This document shows positions 14,266-21,832 of a DNA stretch of 22,084 bases, piece by piece. Numbering within the stretch: the stretch's first letter is position 1; each line of letters begins with the position of its first letter. The position numbers and the translations under genes are program-made. The notes under the pieces were generated by a model. That model ran no database searches, had not been told where the DNA came from, and was given only the letters and a program-made list of their open reading frames with translations. Source of the DNA: CAYTSA01 sp964440345 (GTDB lineage: Bacteria; Desulfobacterota; Desulfovibrionia; Desulfovibrionales; Desulfovibrionaceae). The stretch lies in NCBI GenBank assembly GCA_964440345.1, contig CAYTSA010000065.1:1-22084 (forward strand), read 5' to 3'.

Positions 14266-14550
14266 ACTAAAAGACAGAAAACAGCTTGTTCGCCAGGAAA
14301 ACACGACGCGCGAGCCGCGAACCACACAGGCATGCAGCGCCATAACAACCGTTTGACATGTAACGGCTTCTCCTTCCCCGCACGACATACCTGGCGCCGG
14401 CAAACCCAGCTGGCGCCAGGTAATTCTCCCATTAACGGTTGGCTGGACTGACACGAGCGAAGCGGACAGGAGCGAAGCCGCTAGCGCGTTCACGAGAGAA
14501 TGGCTTCTGAAAATCTTTTTAGACGCCGTTTTGCACAGCTTACTAAATAA
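14266..14550. other. Gene-free spacer with a perfect 11-bp inverted repeat
   Basis: No convincing gene is present. The main feature is TACCTGGCGCC (14388-14398) and its exact complement GGCGCCAGGTA (14412-14422) around a 13-nt loop; neither strand has a T-run after it. A weaker repeat, CCGTT/AACGG, lies near 14350-14367, and GAGCGAAGC occurs twice between 14455 and 14480. A 30-codon minus-strand frame at 14359-14267 has a ribosome-binding site but no other support. Confidence 0.5.
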
Positions 14551-15218
14551 TTAATCATCTACCACGAGCGAGGAGAGGTCGTCAGGCTCAGGTTCGTTCT
14601 TTTTCGGTGTTTCTTCTTCAATGATCTCAACAAACTCTGTCACATCCACGGGCTCTTCCTCGGCCTTGCGCCGGGCTTCTGCTTCGGCTTCTGCGGCAGC
14701 TTCTGCGGCAGCTTCTTCTTCGGCTTCTTTGGCGGCCTTGCGCCGGGCTTCTGCTTCGGCTTCTGCGGCNNNNNNNNNNNNNNNNNNNNNNNNNNNNNNN
14801 NNNNNNNNNNNNNNNNNNNNNNNNNNNNNNNNNNNNNNNNNNNNNNNNNNNNNNNNNNNNNNNNNNNNNCAGCTTCTGCGGCGGCTTCTTCTTCGGCTTC
14901 TTTGGCGGCCTTGCGCCGGGCTTCCTTTTCTTTGGTTTGCTGTGCGAGTTCTTTTGCTTTTTCTTGAGCCACGTTTTTGGACTTTTTCGCCGCCTTGTTC
15001 CTCATAGATTCTTCGGCGGCTTTGGCGGCTTCTACGGCGTCTGCGCCTTGTTCAATCATAATCCGGGCGTACTTGTCCCACAGACCACGATCCTGATCGC
15101 TCAGCTCCCTGTTCCAAACGTCCTGAGCCGCGTTAATCAGTGCGTTTCTATCCACCGAAAACTCTTTCAAAAACGTTTCGATGAAAAGCTGCAAACCTGT
15201 GAGTTTTTCTTGCGCCAT
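14551..15218 (-). CDS. Ala/Glu/Lys-rich repeat protein, interrupted by assembly gap
   Basis: The gene starts at an ATG at 15218 (AAGGAAG about 6 nt upstream) and ends with TAA at 14553-14551. About 75 N-terminal residues are non-repetitive (LTGLQLFIETFLKEFSVDRN ... WDKYARIMIEQGADAV). Then follows a highly charged helical region built on a 24-residue unit that begins RRKAAKEAEEE and continues with Ala/Glu alternation; DNA period 72 nt. The C-terminus is acidic (EPVDVTEFVEIIEEE ... LSSLVVDD). One hundred N bases (14770-14869) replace an unknown number of repeats. With N counted as 100 the two ends are out of frame by two bases, so the true gap is not 100 nt, or the gene is broken. No family recognised; a long single helix or coiled coil is likely. 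Confidence 0.7.
14663..14921 (-). repeat. 72-nt in-frame tandem repeat with unresolved gap
   Basis: The landmark GCCTTGCGCCGGGC occurs at 14663, 14735 and 14908. The first two are exactly 72 nt apart; the third lies across the N run (14770-14869). The units are almost identical at DNA level, which explains why assembly failed. The number of units cannot be read from this sequence. Confidence 0.85.
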
Positions 15219-15273
15219 GGAATCTTCCTTCCGTTTACACCAGTCTATCCTATTAGCGGCCGTCTTCCAATAG

Positions 15274-15302
15274 CCGCCGGACAGATATACCGCCGGACAG
15301 AT
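15274..15302 (+). repeat. Paired 13-nt direct repeats upstream of purU
   Basis: CCGCCGGACAGAT occurs at 15274-15286 and again at 15290-15302, a 16-nt period with 3 nt between copies. They lie in the 158-bp gap between the divergent repeat-protein gene and purU, 75-100 nt before the purU start. Direct repeats like these can be regulator sites or the result of slippage. Confidence 0.6.
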
Positions 15303-15376
15303 CATTGAAATGGACCTTGATTCAAAGCCGGCAACACGGTATTGAGCCGCCTCACACTCACTACAAGGAAGTTCAT

Positions 15377-16237
15377 ATGCCTGACGCCAACACCGCACGC
15401 TTGTTGATCACCTGTCCGGACAAACCCGGGATAGTCGCCTCTGTGACCAGTTTTTTGTACTCGCATGGGGTGAACATCACCGCCCTGGATCAGCACTCCA
15501 CCCGTGCTGCCGGGGGGACCTTCTTTCTGCGCATGGAATTTCAGACGCCGCACATGGCTATTGCCAAACCTGCTCTGGAAAAAGCCTTTGCCGAGGTCAT
15601 CGCCAAGCAATTCGACATGGACTGGCGCATCACCTATCCGGCGTTTCCCAAAAAAACCGCCATGCTCGTTTCCCGCCACGAACACTGCCTGATGGAGCTG
15701 CTTTGGCGCTACGCTCGGGGAGAGCTAGATTGCGAACTGACCATGGTCATATCCAACCACCCGGACCTGAAGGAGCCTGTAGAAAACTTCGGCGTCCCTT
15801 TTCATTATATTCCCGTATCCAAGGAGAATAAAAGCGAAGCGGAAGCGCAGATGCTGGAGACTCTGGCGGGCAAGACGGAACTCATTGTGCTGGCCAGGTA
15901 TATGCAAATCCTTACCCATGATTTCATCTCGCCCTACGAAGACCGGATCATCAACATACACCATTCCTTCCTGCCGGCGTTTATCGGCGCAGACCCCTAC
16001 CGCCAGGCTTACGAAAAGGGCGTCAAACTCGTAGGCGCCACGGCCCACTATGTCACGGCTGATCTGGACCAGGGCCCCATTATTGAGCAGGACGTAGCCC
16101 GGGTGAGCCACCGCCACACTGTGGAAGACTTAAAGGATTTAGGCCGGGACCTGGAGAGGCACGTGCTGGCCCGGGCGGTCAAGGCGCACCTGGAAGACCG
16201 GGTGATCATCCACGACAACAAGACTGTGGTGTTCTGA
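15377..16237 (+). CDS. purU: Formyltetrahydrofolate deformylase PurU
   Basis: A 286-residue enzyme that hydrolyses 10-formyl-THF to formate and THF, balancing the one-carbon pool. Residues 6-85 form an ACT domain (RLLITCPDKPGIVASVTSFL), followed by a PurN-like formyltransferase domain with the catalytic block IINIHHSFLPAFIGA (N193, H195) and D231 in ADLDQGPIIEQD. Length and order are standard for PurU. The ATG at 15377 has AAGGA 7 nt upstream; an open frame 72 nt further up lacks one. It is followed closely by a DUF1330 gene on the same strand. Confidence 0.95.
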   Translation: MPDANTARLLITCPDKPGIVASVTSFLYSHGVNITALDQHSTRAAGGTFFLRMEFQTPHMAIAKPALEKAFAEVIAKQFDMDWRITYPAFPKKTAMLVSRHEHCLMELLWRYARGELDCELTMVISNHPDLKEPVENFGVPFHYIPVSKENKSEAEAQMLETLAGKTELIVLARYMQILTHDFISPYEDRIINIHHSFLPAFIGADPYRQAYEKGVKLVGATAHYVTADLDQGPIIEQDVARVSHRHTVEDLKDLGRDLERHVLARAVKAHLEDRVIIHDNKTVVF

Positions 16238-16266
16238 CCCAACCACAAGTCAAAGTAGCATGAACC

Positions 16267-16560
16267 ATGCCCGCTTACCTGGTCATAGAAGCACTGGAAG
16301 TGCGCGACCCTGAAAAATACGCCAAATACGGACGCCTTGTAAAACCCCTTATAGAGTCATACGGCGGGCGCTACCTTGCGCGCACAGACAACCCTGAGTT
16401 GCTTTCTTCTGGCAAGACTCCTTTGTGCATGGCAATCATAGAGGTTCCCTCCAAAGATGATATACACAGGTGCTTCCAAAGGAAAACATACAAGGCGGCG
16501 GCTCCATTGCGAACCGAACCCGCCACGACTCGTGGAGTCGTCTTTGAAGGCGCTGTCTGA
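16267..16560 (+). CDS. DUF1330 family protein
   Basis: A 97-residue protein of the DUF1330 group, dimeric alpha/beta-barrel proteins related to NIPSNAP/EthD folds. The expected layout is present: MPAYLVIEALEVRDPEKYAKYGRLV, a GGRYLART strand, and MAIIEVPSKDDIHRCF. No enzymatic role is established for the family. It starts 29 bp after purU and may be cotranscribed with it. A short 6-bp gap separates it from the membrane protein gene downstream. Confidence 0.82.
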   Translation: MPAYLVIEALEVRDPEKYAKYGRLVKPLIESYGGRYLARTDNPELLSSGKTPLCMAIIEVPSKDDIHRCFQRKTYKAAAPLRTEPATTRGVVFEGAV

Positions 16561-16566
16561 CAATAC

Positions 16567-17115
16567 ATGTGCAACAGATGGATACACCATATGCGTTTGC
16601 CGCTTTTACTTGGAACCGCGTTCTTCAGCGCTTTCGCCCATCCAGGCGTAGCGCTGGTTCTCTTTTTTCTGGCTATGGACCCGCAGTTGCAATTGACCCG
16701 CAAGGTCGGGGTCAATGAAACGCAGGCGCACTTTCTGCCCATGCTGGGATTGTGCCTGCTGGCGCTAGGAATGCGTTGGTTGGCGACTCGTGCGGTGTAT
16801 GTGAGATTCGGCCAGGACGTGAAGCTCTCGGCGCCTGCGTTCCTGACGCCGCAACTGGCCTATTTGCCGGCGGCGCCGTTGTCTTTGTATGCGCTTTTTG
16901 GGGCAGTGGAAGGCAACATAGCGGGGTTCATTGTTGTCCCGGGGCTGATCATTCTTAGCGCCGCCGCCATCCCAGTGGAACTCCTGCTCCTCACTGCCGG
17001 GCATCCAGCCTTTGGCAAGCACTGGCCGCGGCTGGCCCGTTTATTACTCAAAGCCGGCTATGTGGCTATCGGGCTGGAAATGGCGCTGCCCCTCGTTGCG
17101 CTGTTCATACTGTGA
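16567..17115 (+). CDS. Small integral membrane protein
   Basis: A 182-residue hydrophobic protein with about five membrane segments: LLLGTAFFSAFAHPGVALVLFFLAM, HFLPMLGLCLLALGMRWLA, LPAAPLSLYALFGAV, IAGFIVVPGLIILSAAAIPVELLLLTA and AGYVAIGLEMALPLVALFIL. I do not recognise a family. Neither the ATG at 16567 nor the one at 16591 has a good ribosome-binding site; translation may be coupled to the DUF1330 gene that ends 6 bp upstream. The upstream start adds MCNRWIHH, which is an unlikely extension, so the true start may be 16591. Confidence 0.7.
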   Translation: MCNRWIHHMRLPLLLGTAFFSAFAHPGVALVLFFLAMDPQLQLTRKVGVNETQAHFLPMLGLCLLALGMRWLATRAVYVRFGQDVKLSAPAFLTPQLAYLPAAPLSLYALFGAVEGNIAGFIVVPGLIILSAAAIPVELLLLTAGHPAFGKHWPRLARLLLKAGYVAIGLEMALPLVALFIL

Positions 17116-17126
17116 GAAACCTGTGA

Positions 17127-17465
17127 TCACTCCCTCCTCAGGCGAGTCTGCTTTTCCTTGTGCAGAGCCTCCAGCACGGCCTTGACCGTTTCACGGTAGG
17201 CGTGCATGCGTTTGGTCTCTTCGTCGATGGGTGTAACATCCGGGAACATATCTTGCATAAGTATGAGCACGGCCACAGCTTCGTCCAAGTACTCTTCTGG
17301 CGCCTTTGGCGCGCCGCCGGGGCCGGGTTCTTGCACGCGGGACTGCAGCAAAGCCGCCAAGGCTGCGACAATGTCCCACCGGTCAGCATAAATGTAGGGG
17401 TCTGGCCGGCCAGCCTGCTTCATTGCCTGGTCCAAAATTCGGGCCGCCAATTCTCGTTCATCCAT
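17127..17465 (-). CDS. Uncharacterised 112-residue protein
   Basis: A soluble, acidic, mostly helical protein (DERELAARILDQAMKQAG, WDIVAALAALLQSRV, EEYLDEAVAVLILMQDMFPDVTPIDEETKRMHAYRETVKAVLEAL). No known domain, metal site or membrane span is evident. I prefer the ATG at 17465, with GGGA about 9 nt ahead; a GTG at 17471 would add two residues. It is convergent with the membrane protein gene, leaving 11 bp between stops. Even codon use and helical periodicity suggest a real gene. Confidence 0.6.
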   Translation of the reverse strand: MDERELAARILDQAMKQAGRPDPYIYADRWDIVAALAALLQSRVQEPGPGGAPKAPEEYLDEAVAVLILMQDMFPDVTPIDEETKRMHAYRETVKAVLEALHKEKQTRLRRE

Positions 17466-17471
17466 CTCCAC

Positions 17472-17687
17472 ATCCCGACAAATTTGTTATATTTCGTAAT
17501 TTTTACACAATACCGAAGTGCCACTTCACGCTTTCCCACCTTACATAGTCCAAATATGCAAGGAAATACACACGCTATTTGCAAAGTTTAGCGACATGCC
17601 GCTTTTGGCCCGATTCTGGCAATTAGTATCATACACCCGCAGCCGGGGGGCGCGGGGTACACATCATACAACAATGGGAGTTACGCC
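17472..17687. other. AT-rich intergenic region before the PilZ gene
   Basis: These 216 bases separate two divergent genes. The first 100 bases are clearly AT-richer than the surroundings and probably hold promoters for both; I cannot single out a -35/-10 pair. A G-run occurs at about 17645-17657. A GGGAG ribosome-binding site precedes the PilZ gene. Confidence 0.35.
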
Positions 17688-18209
17688 ATGAACGCCAATA
17701 CACACAACACCCACAATGCTACGCAAAGCGCCCAGCACGCCGAACAGCGCATATTTTCCTTTTACACAGACCGTAAGGACAAGGCAGTCATCACCTGCCC
17801 GCATTGCCGGTTCTCGCAATCTGTCAATCCGCAGGAGAATCGAGTGCTGGACATCCCGTTTCTGGTCAATTGCCTGTGCGGCAAGTCCTTCAAGGCCCGC
17901 ATAGAGTACCGGCTGTTCAGCCGCAAGTCCGTAAAGCTGGAGGGGGAATACTTCAACCCGTCCACGGGCGTGGCTGGGGGTATGATGGTGCATGATTTGT
18001 CTCTGGCTGGGCTGGGTTTTCTGACTGACGAGCGCAATTCCATAATAGACGGTGACGTTCTGGACGTGCAATTCACCCTGGACGACGGCCGGGACACCAC
18101 GTTGCAGCGCCGCATCCGCATTAAGCGAGTAGACGGCCGGCACGTGGGCGGGGAATTCACCCGCACCAGGGAGTACGATCCGGAGCTGGCCTTATACTTG
18201 CGGTCATAA
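17688..18209 (+). CDS. PilZ domain protein with N-terminal zinc ribbon
   Basis: A 173-residue protein. Residues 36-66 have two Cys pairs, ITCPHCRF and VNCLCGKSF, forming a probable zinc ribbon. A PilZ domain follows, with an RKSVK segment (the Rxxx(R/K) cyclic-di-GMP motif) and MVHDLSLAGLGF, the D/NxSxxG motif. Together these are the ligand contacts of c-di-GMP receptors. The second basic residue is Lys instead of Arg, which could weaken binding. GGGAG lies 8 nt before the ATG. With the HD-GYP protein and flagellin in the same window, a role in motility or surface control is plausible. A strong terminator follows. Confidence 0.87.
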   Translation: MNANTHNTHNATQSAQHAEQRIFSFYTDRKDKAVITCPHCRFSQSVNPQENRVLDIPFLVNCLCGKSFKARIEYRLFSRKSVKLEGEYFNPSTGVAGGMMVHDLSLAGLGFLTDERNSIIDGDVLDVQFTLDDGRDTTLQRRIRIKRVDGRHVGGEFTRTREYDPELALYLRS

Positions 18210-18269
18210 CAAACCGTCTCTTCCCTTCCACTCTAAAGAGCGAAGCCTCCCCCAAGGCAAGGTATAGCA

Positions 18270-18310
18270 CGCCGCGCCGGCGCAGTCCTCTGCGCCGGCG
18301 CGGCGTTTTT
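18270..18310 (+). terminator. Strong rho-independent terminator of the PilZ gene
   Basis: CGCCGCGCCGGCGCA (18270-18284) pairs perfectly with 18291-18305 around the loop GTCCTC and is followed by five T residues (18306-18310). It lies between the convergent PilZ and lipoprotein genes, but the T-run is only on the plus strand. Confidence 0.95.
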
Positions 18311-18317
18311 GCATCTT

Positions 18318-18701
18318 TTACTTGCTGCAAATCTTCCAAGCGCCGTCTTCCCTGACCAGCGTCACGGTCAAGTCCACGTCTTTGGCGTTGCGCTCGCCGT
18401 CTTTGAATATTCGATAAATGGTTCCGGCGACCTGCACCCTGGCGGTATCATCAGTTTTCTCAAGCAGCTTTACAGATACATCCTTGGTGCTAAAAGCTTT
18501 GACGCCGGACCGGGTGTTGATGAACTGGCCCATCTCCATCTGCTTTGCAGTGTCCTTGCTATCGCTCTCGCAGACATACTTCATGATGGCGGGGTGGTAG
18601 TGATAGAGATGCTGAACCCAGAGCATGGCCGTGTCCTCCGGACCGGGAGAGCAGGCGGCCAACGAGGCCAGCATCGCCAGCAGCAATAGTTTCACGCGCA
18701 T
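18318..18701 (-). CDS. Small lipoprotein, DUF4878-like
   Basis: A 127-residue protein with a lipoprotein signal peptide: MRVKLLLLAMLASLAAC, lipobox LAAC with the lipidated Cys17. The mature part (MLWVQHLYHYHPAIMKYVC ... VSVKLLEKTDDTARVQVAGTIYR ... VDLTVTLVREDGAWKICSK) has the cystatin/NTF2-like pattern of small secreted lipoproteins such as DUF4878, ending with the usual DGAWKI strand. GGAGG is 6 nt before the ATG. It is probably anchored in the inner or outer membrane facing the periplasm. Function unknown; the gene stands alone. Confidence 0.78.
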   Translation of the reverse strand: MRVKLLLLAMLASLAACSPGPEDTAMLWVQHLYHYHPAIMKYVCESDSKDTAKQMEMGQFINTRSGVKAFSTKDVSVKLLEKTDDTARVQVAGTIYRIFKDGERNAKDVDLTVTLVREDGAWKICSK

Positions 18702-19018
18702 AGACTTCCTCCGTAGCAGTTTGTGTTCTCCGGCTTGTACCCCTGATTACATCTTCGCGCAATATTCTCTGGTCTGTCTCGTAGGTTGACCAGTTTTTCT
18801 TTGACGTTGCCTAAAGCCGGGCTGGTTTGGAGCCGATAAAGAGTCTGAAACTAAAAACCGCAACTCCATAAAAAACCAAATAAAAAACCAAGGAGGTCTT
18901 TCCATAAGCACACTGTAACACCCCGCACTCTTGCGCAGAACTCATCCCAGGAGGGGAGAAGTTCCGCCAGATCGACACATTGCATGGAAGCAAATCACTC
19001 TTTCAAGGAGGAAAGAAC
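18702..19018. other. Upstream region of lipoprotein and flagellin genes
   Basis: This gene-free stretch of 317 bases holds the flagellin promoter (18812-18839) and a long leader of roughly 170 nt. The leader is A-rich at 18841-18895 and carries two further purine-rich AAGGAGG/GGAGGGG stretches (18890-18897, 18951-18957) besides the true site at 19006. Such a long leader would suit post-transcriptional control of flagellin (a CsrA-type mechanism is known elsewhere), but I see no definite binding motif. Confidence 0.5.
18812..18839 (+). promoter_or_regulatory. Sigma-28 (FliA) flagellar promoter
   Basis: TAAA (18812-18815) and a perfect GCCGATAA (18832-18839) are spaced by 16 nt, against 15 in the E. 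coli consensus. The -10 element is exact, so late-class flagellar control of the flagellin gene is likely despite the extra base. Confidence 0.8.
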
Positions 19019-19915
19019 ATGTCACTGGTTATCAATCACAACCTGATGGCGATGAACGCCACCAGGAACCTGCAGTCTTCTTACAACAGTTTGGGAACAT
19101 CCGTACGCCGGCTTTCGTCCGGCCTGCGCATCGGCAACGCTGCTGACGACGCCGCTGGCTTGGCCGTGCGCGAGTTGATGCGTTCGGACATTGCCTCCCT
19201 GAACCAAGGCGTGCGCAACGCCAACGACGCCATTTCCCTCATTCAGACGGCTGACGGCGCCTTGGGCGTCATCGACGAAAAGCTCATCCGCATGAAAGAG
19301 CTGGCCGAACAGGCAGCCACTGGCACGTACAACTCTGACCAACGTCTGATCATCGACTCTGAATATCAGGCCATGGCTTCAGAAATTACCCGTATCGCCA
19401 ACGCCACGGACTTCAACGGCATCTACCTGCTCAACGGCAACCTTTCTGCAGAAGGCAGCCACGACGGCTCTGGCATGAGTTCCACCGGCGAGCTCAAGGT
19501 CCACTTCGGCACCATGAACGACTCCTCCGAGGACTACTACTACATCCAGATCAACAACTCCACGGCCTCCGCCCTGGGCGTAGGCAACCAGGCCGCCACC
19601 GACAGCTCCGGCTACTCCATCTCGACGCAGCAATCAGCCCAGGAAGCACTGGAGGGCCTGCGCGACGCCATTGTCTCCAAGGACAACATCCGCGCCCGCC
19701 TTGGTTCACTGCAAAACCGGCTGGACAACACCATTACCAACCTGCAAATCCAGGCGGAAAACACCCAGGCTGCAGAATCGCGCATTTCGGACGTGGACGT
19801 TTCCCAGGAAATGACCGAATTCGTGCGCCAGCAAATCCTCACCCAGTCCGCCGTGGCCATGCTGGCCCAGGCCAACTCGCTGCCGCGAATGGCCCTTCAG
19901 CTCATAGGCGGCTAG
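19019..19915 (+). CDS. fliC: Flagellin
   Basis: A 298-residue flagellin, the filament subunit exported by the flagellar type III system. The conserved N-terminal D0/D1 region (MSLVINHNLMAMNATRNL ... RRLSSGLRIGNAADDAAGLAV ... LIQTADGALGVIDEKLIRMKELAEQAATGTY) and C-terminal D1/D0 region (LGSLQNRLDNTITNLQIQAENTQAAESRI ... EFVRQQILTQSAVAMLAQANSLP) are complete. The central variable part is short (about residues 145-205), so the filament surface is compact. The ATG at 19019 has AAGGAGG 7 nt upstream; an in-frame start 39 nt earlier lacks a site. Transcription is likely from the sigma-28 promoter. A 62-nt repeat and a terminator follow. Confidence 0.97.
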   Translation: MSLVINHNLMAMNATRNLQSSYNSLGTSVRRLSSGLRIGNAADDAAGLAVRELMRSDIASLNQGVRNANDAISLIQTADGALGVIDEKLIRMKELAEQAATGTYNSDQRLIIDSEYQAMASEITRIANATDFNGIYLLNGNLSAEGSHDGSGMSSTGELKVHFGTMNDSSEDYYYIQINNSTASALGVGNQAATDSSGYSISTQQSAQEALEGLRDAIVSKDNIRARLGSLQNRLDNTITNLQIQAENTQAAESRISDVDVSQEMTEFVRQQILTQSAVAMLAQANSLPRMALQLIGG

Positions 19916-19916
19916 C

Positions 19917-19978
19917 GCATTTTCGCGTTGAGACAACGCTGGATACTGAAACAATGTACAATTGTTTCAAGCAAATGC
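19917..19978 (+). repeat. 62-nt structured repeat, copy 2
   Basis: Begins one base after the flagellin TAG. Outer stem GCATTT/AAATGC (19917-19922 with 19973-19978); inner hairpins GCGTTG/CAACGC with loop AGA (19925-19939) and a perfect 9-bp TGAAACAAT/ATTGTTTCA with loop GTACA (19947-19969). It matches the copy at 14204-14265 in length, loop sizes and position behind a stop codon. The stems are longer here, so this is the better-preserved copy. Confidence 0.8.
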
Positions 19979-20060
19979 TCTAACGGGAGCGGAATACAGC
20001 TTGAACGTAAGGCCTTTGCCGGAAAGAAGGGAACAGGGATAGCGTACAAACCCCGCAAAT

Positions 20061-20092
20061 AAGGCCGGCCTCCGCAAGGAAGCCGGCCTTTT
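20061..20092. terminator. Terminator between flagellin and gltX
   Basis: AAGGCCGGC (20061-20069) pairs with GCCGGCCTT (20082-20090), followed by a T-run to 20092. On the minus strand the hairpin is followed by TTATTT, so it may serve both convergent genes. Confidence 0.85.
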
Positions 20093-20112
20093 CAGCTAAC
20101 AAACTGTAATGG

Positions 20113-21501
20113 TTATTCTAAAACACGGTCCAGGCGGGCCAGAACCCGTTCCCGGCCAAGCACTTCCAGTGTGTCGCCCAAACCAGGCGAACGGGTGGAG
20201 CCGGTCACGGCCACTCGCAGAGGCTGCGCCAAAACCTTGAACTTCAGCTCGTGCTGCTCCACGTAGTTCTTCAGAACCGCGTCTATGGACTCTGCGTCAA
20301 AAGACGCCAAGTTATCCAGCAGCCCGCGTATCTCAGCCAACCGCTCTCGCGTCTCTGCGCTGTCTAAAAACTTGGACGACGCCTTTTCGTCGTAGGGCAA
20401 ATCTTCTGCAGAATAGATAAAAAATTCAGACTGTTCCGCCATTTCCGCCAGAGTTTGAGCCCGCTGCTTGTAGTGGGAAACAATGGCTATCAAATATTCA
20501 AGCTCCACCTGGCCGTGGCCGCGGCGCTGCAGCTGCTCCTGCAGCAGGCCGGCCAGGCGGCCGTCGTCGGCGTCCTTTATGTACTGCGCGTTGACCCAGA
20601 AAAGTTTATCCGGGTCAAAAGCCGCCGGGGAACTGCTCAAATGGTCTAGCGAAAAGAGTGTTCGCAATTCGTCCAGGGTGAATATCTCCTGGTCGCCGTG
20701 GGACCAGCCCAGCCGCACCAGGTAGTTGAGCAGCGCTTCAGGCAGTATGCCGGCCTCGCGGTACTCCAGTACGGACTTGGCGCCATGCCGCTTGGAGAGT
20801 TTTTTCTTGTCCTGGCCGTGTATGAGCGGCACGTGGCCGAACTGAGGCGGCTGCGCGCCCAAGGCGGCGTAGACCACAAGCTGGCGGAAGGTGTTGTTCA
20901 CGTGGTCGTCGCCGCGCAGCACGTGGGTAACGCCCATTTCCAGGTCGTCCACCACCACCGCCAAGTTGTACGTGGCCGAGCCGTCAGGCCGGCGCAACAC
21001 CATGTCGTCCAGCTCAGCGTTATCCACGGACAGAGTCCCTTTGACCACATCGCCGTACACGGTTTTGCCCTCTAGGGGCGTTTTTAAGCGCGCCACACGG
21101 CCCTCGCCCGGCTCCAGCCCGCGCTCGCGGCACCGGCCGTTGTATTTCGGCTTTTCCCCTTTGGCCCGGGCCTCCTCGCGCATGGCCTCCACTTCTTCCG
21201 GCGTGCACTCGCACCAATAGGCCTGCCCGTTTGCCAGCAAAGCGTCCACAGCGGCGTTGTAGGCCGTGTCGCGCTGACTCTGGTAAACGGGGTCAGCGTC
21301 CCAGTCCAAGCCCAACCAGGTCAATGATTCGAGGATGAGATCGGTGTTTTCCTGAGTGGACCGCTCTCGGTCCGTGTCCTCAATGCGCAGCAGGAATCGG
21401 CCGGACTGGCTGCGGGCCAGCAGCCAGCTGAAAATGGCGGTGCGGGCGCCGCCAATGTGCAGGCTGCCGGTGGGGCTGGGGGCAAATCGTGTAACAGTCA
21501 T
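20113..21501 (-). CDS. gltX: Glutamyl-tRNA synthetase GltX
   Basis: A 462-residue class I aminoacyl-tRNA synthetase that charges tRNA-Glu. The HIGH-type motif is PTGSLHIGGART (HIGG 15-18), and the KMSKS-type motif is KKKLSKRHGA (234-238). The Rossmann core, the GDDHVNNT block and the C-terminal anticodon-binding domain are complete, and the length is usual. The zinc-like Cys set seen in E. coli is only partly kept: C97, C99 and C124 are present but the fourth ligand (His in CRHSH) is replaced by Arg-Glu. AAGGA lies about 9 nt before the ATG. Essential housekeeping gene, cytosolic. Confidence 0.97.
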   Translation of the reverse strand: MTVTRFAPSPTGSLHIGGARTAIFSWLLARSQSGRFLLRIEDTDRERSTQENTDLILESLTWLGLDWDADPVYQSQRDTAYNAAVDALLANGQAYWCECTPEEVEAMREEARAKGEKPKYNGRCRERGLEPGEGRVARLKTPLEGKTVYGDVVKGTLSVDNAELDDMVLRRPDGSATYNLAVVVDDLEMGVTHVLRGDDHVNNTFRQLVVYAALGAQPPQFGHVPLIHGQDKKKLSKRHGAKSVLEYREAGILPEALLNYLVRLGWSHGDQEIFTLDELRTLFSLDHLSSSPAAFDPDKLFWVNAQYIKDADDGRLAGLLQEQLQRRGHGQVELEYLIAIVSHYKQRAQTLAEMAEQSEFFIYSAEDLPYDEKASSKFLDSAETRERLAEIRGLLDNLASFDAESIDAVLKNYVEQHELKFKVLAQPLRVAVTGSTRSPGLGDTLEVLGRERVLARLDRVLE

Positions 21502-21551
21502 GTCAGTACGTCCTTATGGTATGCGCGCCAGGCAGTGAAAAAGACAAAGAC

Positions 21552-21570
21552 GGCGGACCCGAGGACCGCC
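21552..21570 (-). terminator. Possible terminator behind the NifU-like gene
   Basis: GGCGG (21552-21556) pairs with CCGCC (21566-21570), with an A-A mismatch and an inner CC/GG pair. Reading the minus strand it is followed by a T-rich stretch (CTTTGTCTTTTTC). It lies about 30 bp after the NifU-like stop and before gltX, so it may separate the two genes. Confidence 0.4.
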
Positions 21571-21601
21571 GCCAACACAAAATCGCCATTCACAATACGC
21601 G

Positions 21602-21832
21602 TCAGGAAACGGCTTCCACAGCCTTGACTTCCGGCACTTCCTTTAAAATGATTCGTTCAATGCCGTTTTTCAAGGTTATTTGCGACATGGGGCACCCTTT
21701 GCACGCCCCCTGCAAACGCACTTTGACGATGCGTTCCTCCGTCACGTCCACCAGTTCTACGTCACCTCCGTCTGCCTGCAGCGTTGGCTTCACTTTTTCC
21801 AGGGCGGCTTCAACATCGCTTCGAATGCTCAT
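21602..21832 (-). CDS. NifU-like C-terminal domain Fe-S scaffold protein
   Basis: A 76-residue protein consisting of a NifU C-terminal domain only, the Nfu type that carries or delivers [4Fe-4S] clusters. The core is LQADGGDVELVDV followed by KVRLQGACKGCPMSQITLKNGIER, with the cluster-binding CxxC at C44 and C47. The ATG at 21832 has AGGAG 8 nt upstream; the longer open frame upstream is not needed. It could supply clusters to the radical SAM enzyme or other Fe-S proteins of an anaerobe, but no direct link is visible. Confident family call. Confidence 0.92.
   Translation of the reverse strand: MSIRSDVEAALEKVKPTLQADGGDVELVDVTEERIVKVRLQGACKGCPMSQITLKNGIERIILKEVPEVKAVEAVS

Noticed and set aside
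14267..14359. 30-codon minus-strand frame starting at 14359 with an AAGGAG site
   Set aside because: It overlaps the edge of the 62-nt repeat, has no recognisable features beyond three cysteines, and such short frames with a chance ribosome-binding site are common.
13780..14493. 237-codon minus-strand frame
   Set aside because: It overlaps the repressor end, both small genes and the structured repeat, and has no recognisable domain.
14663..14921. CRISPR-like array
   Set aside because: The 72-nt repeats are contiguous, in frame and encode a charged helix; there are no unique spacers.
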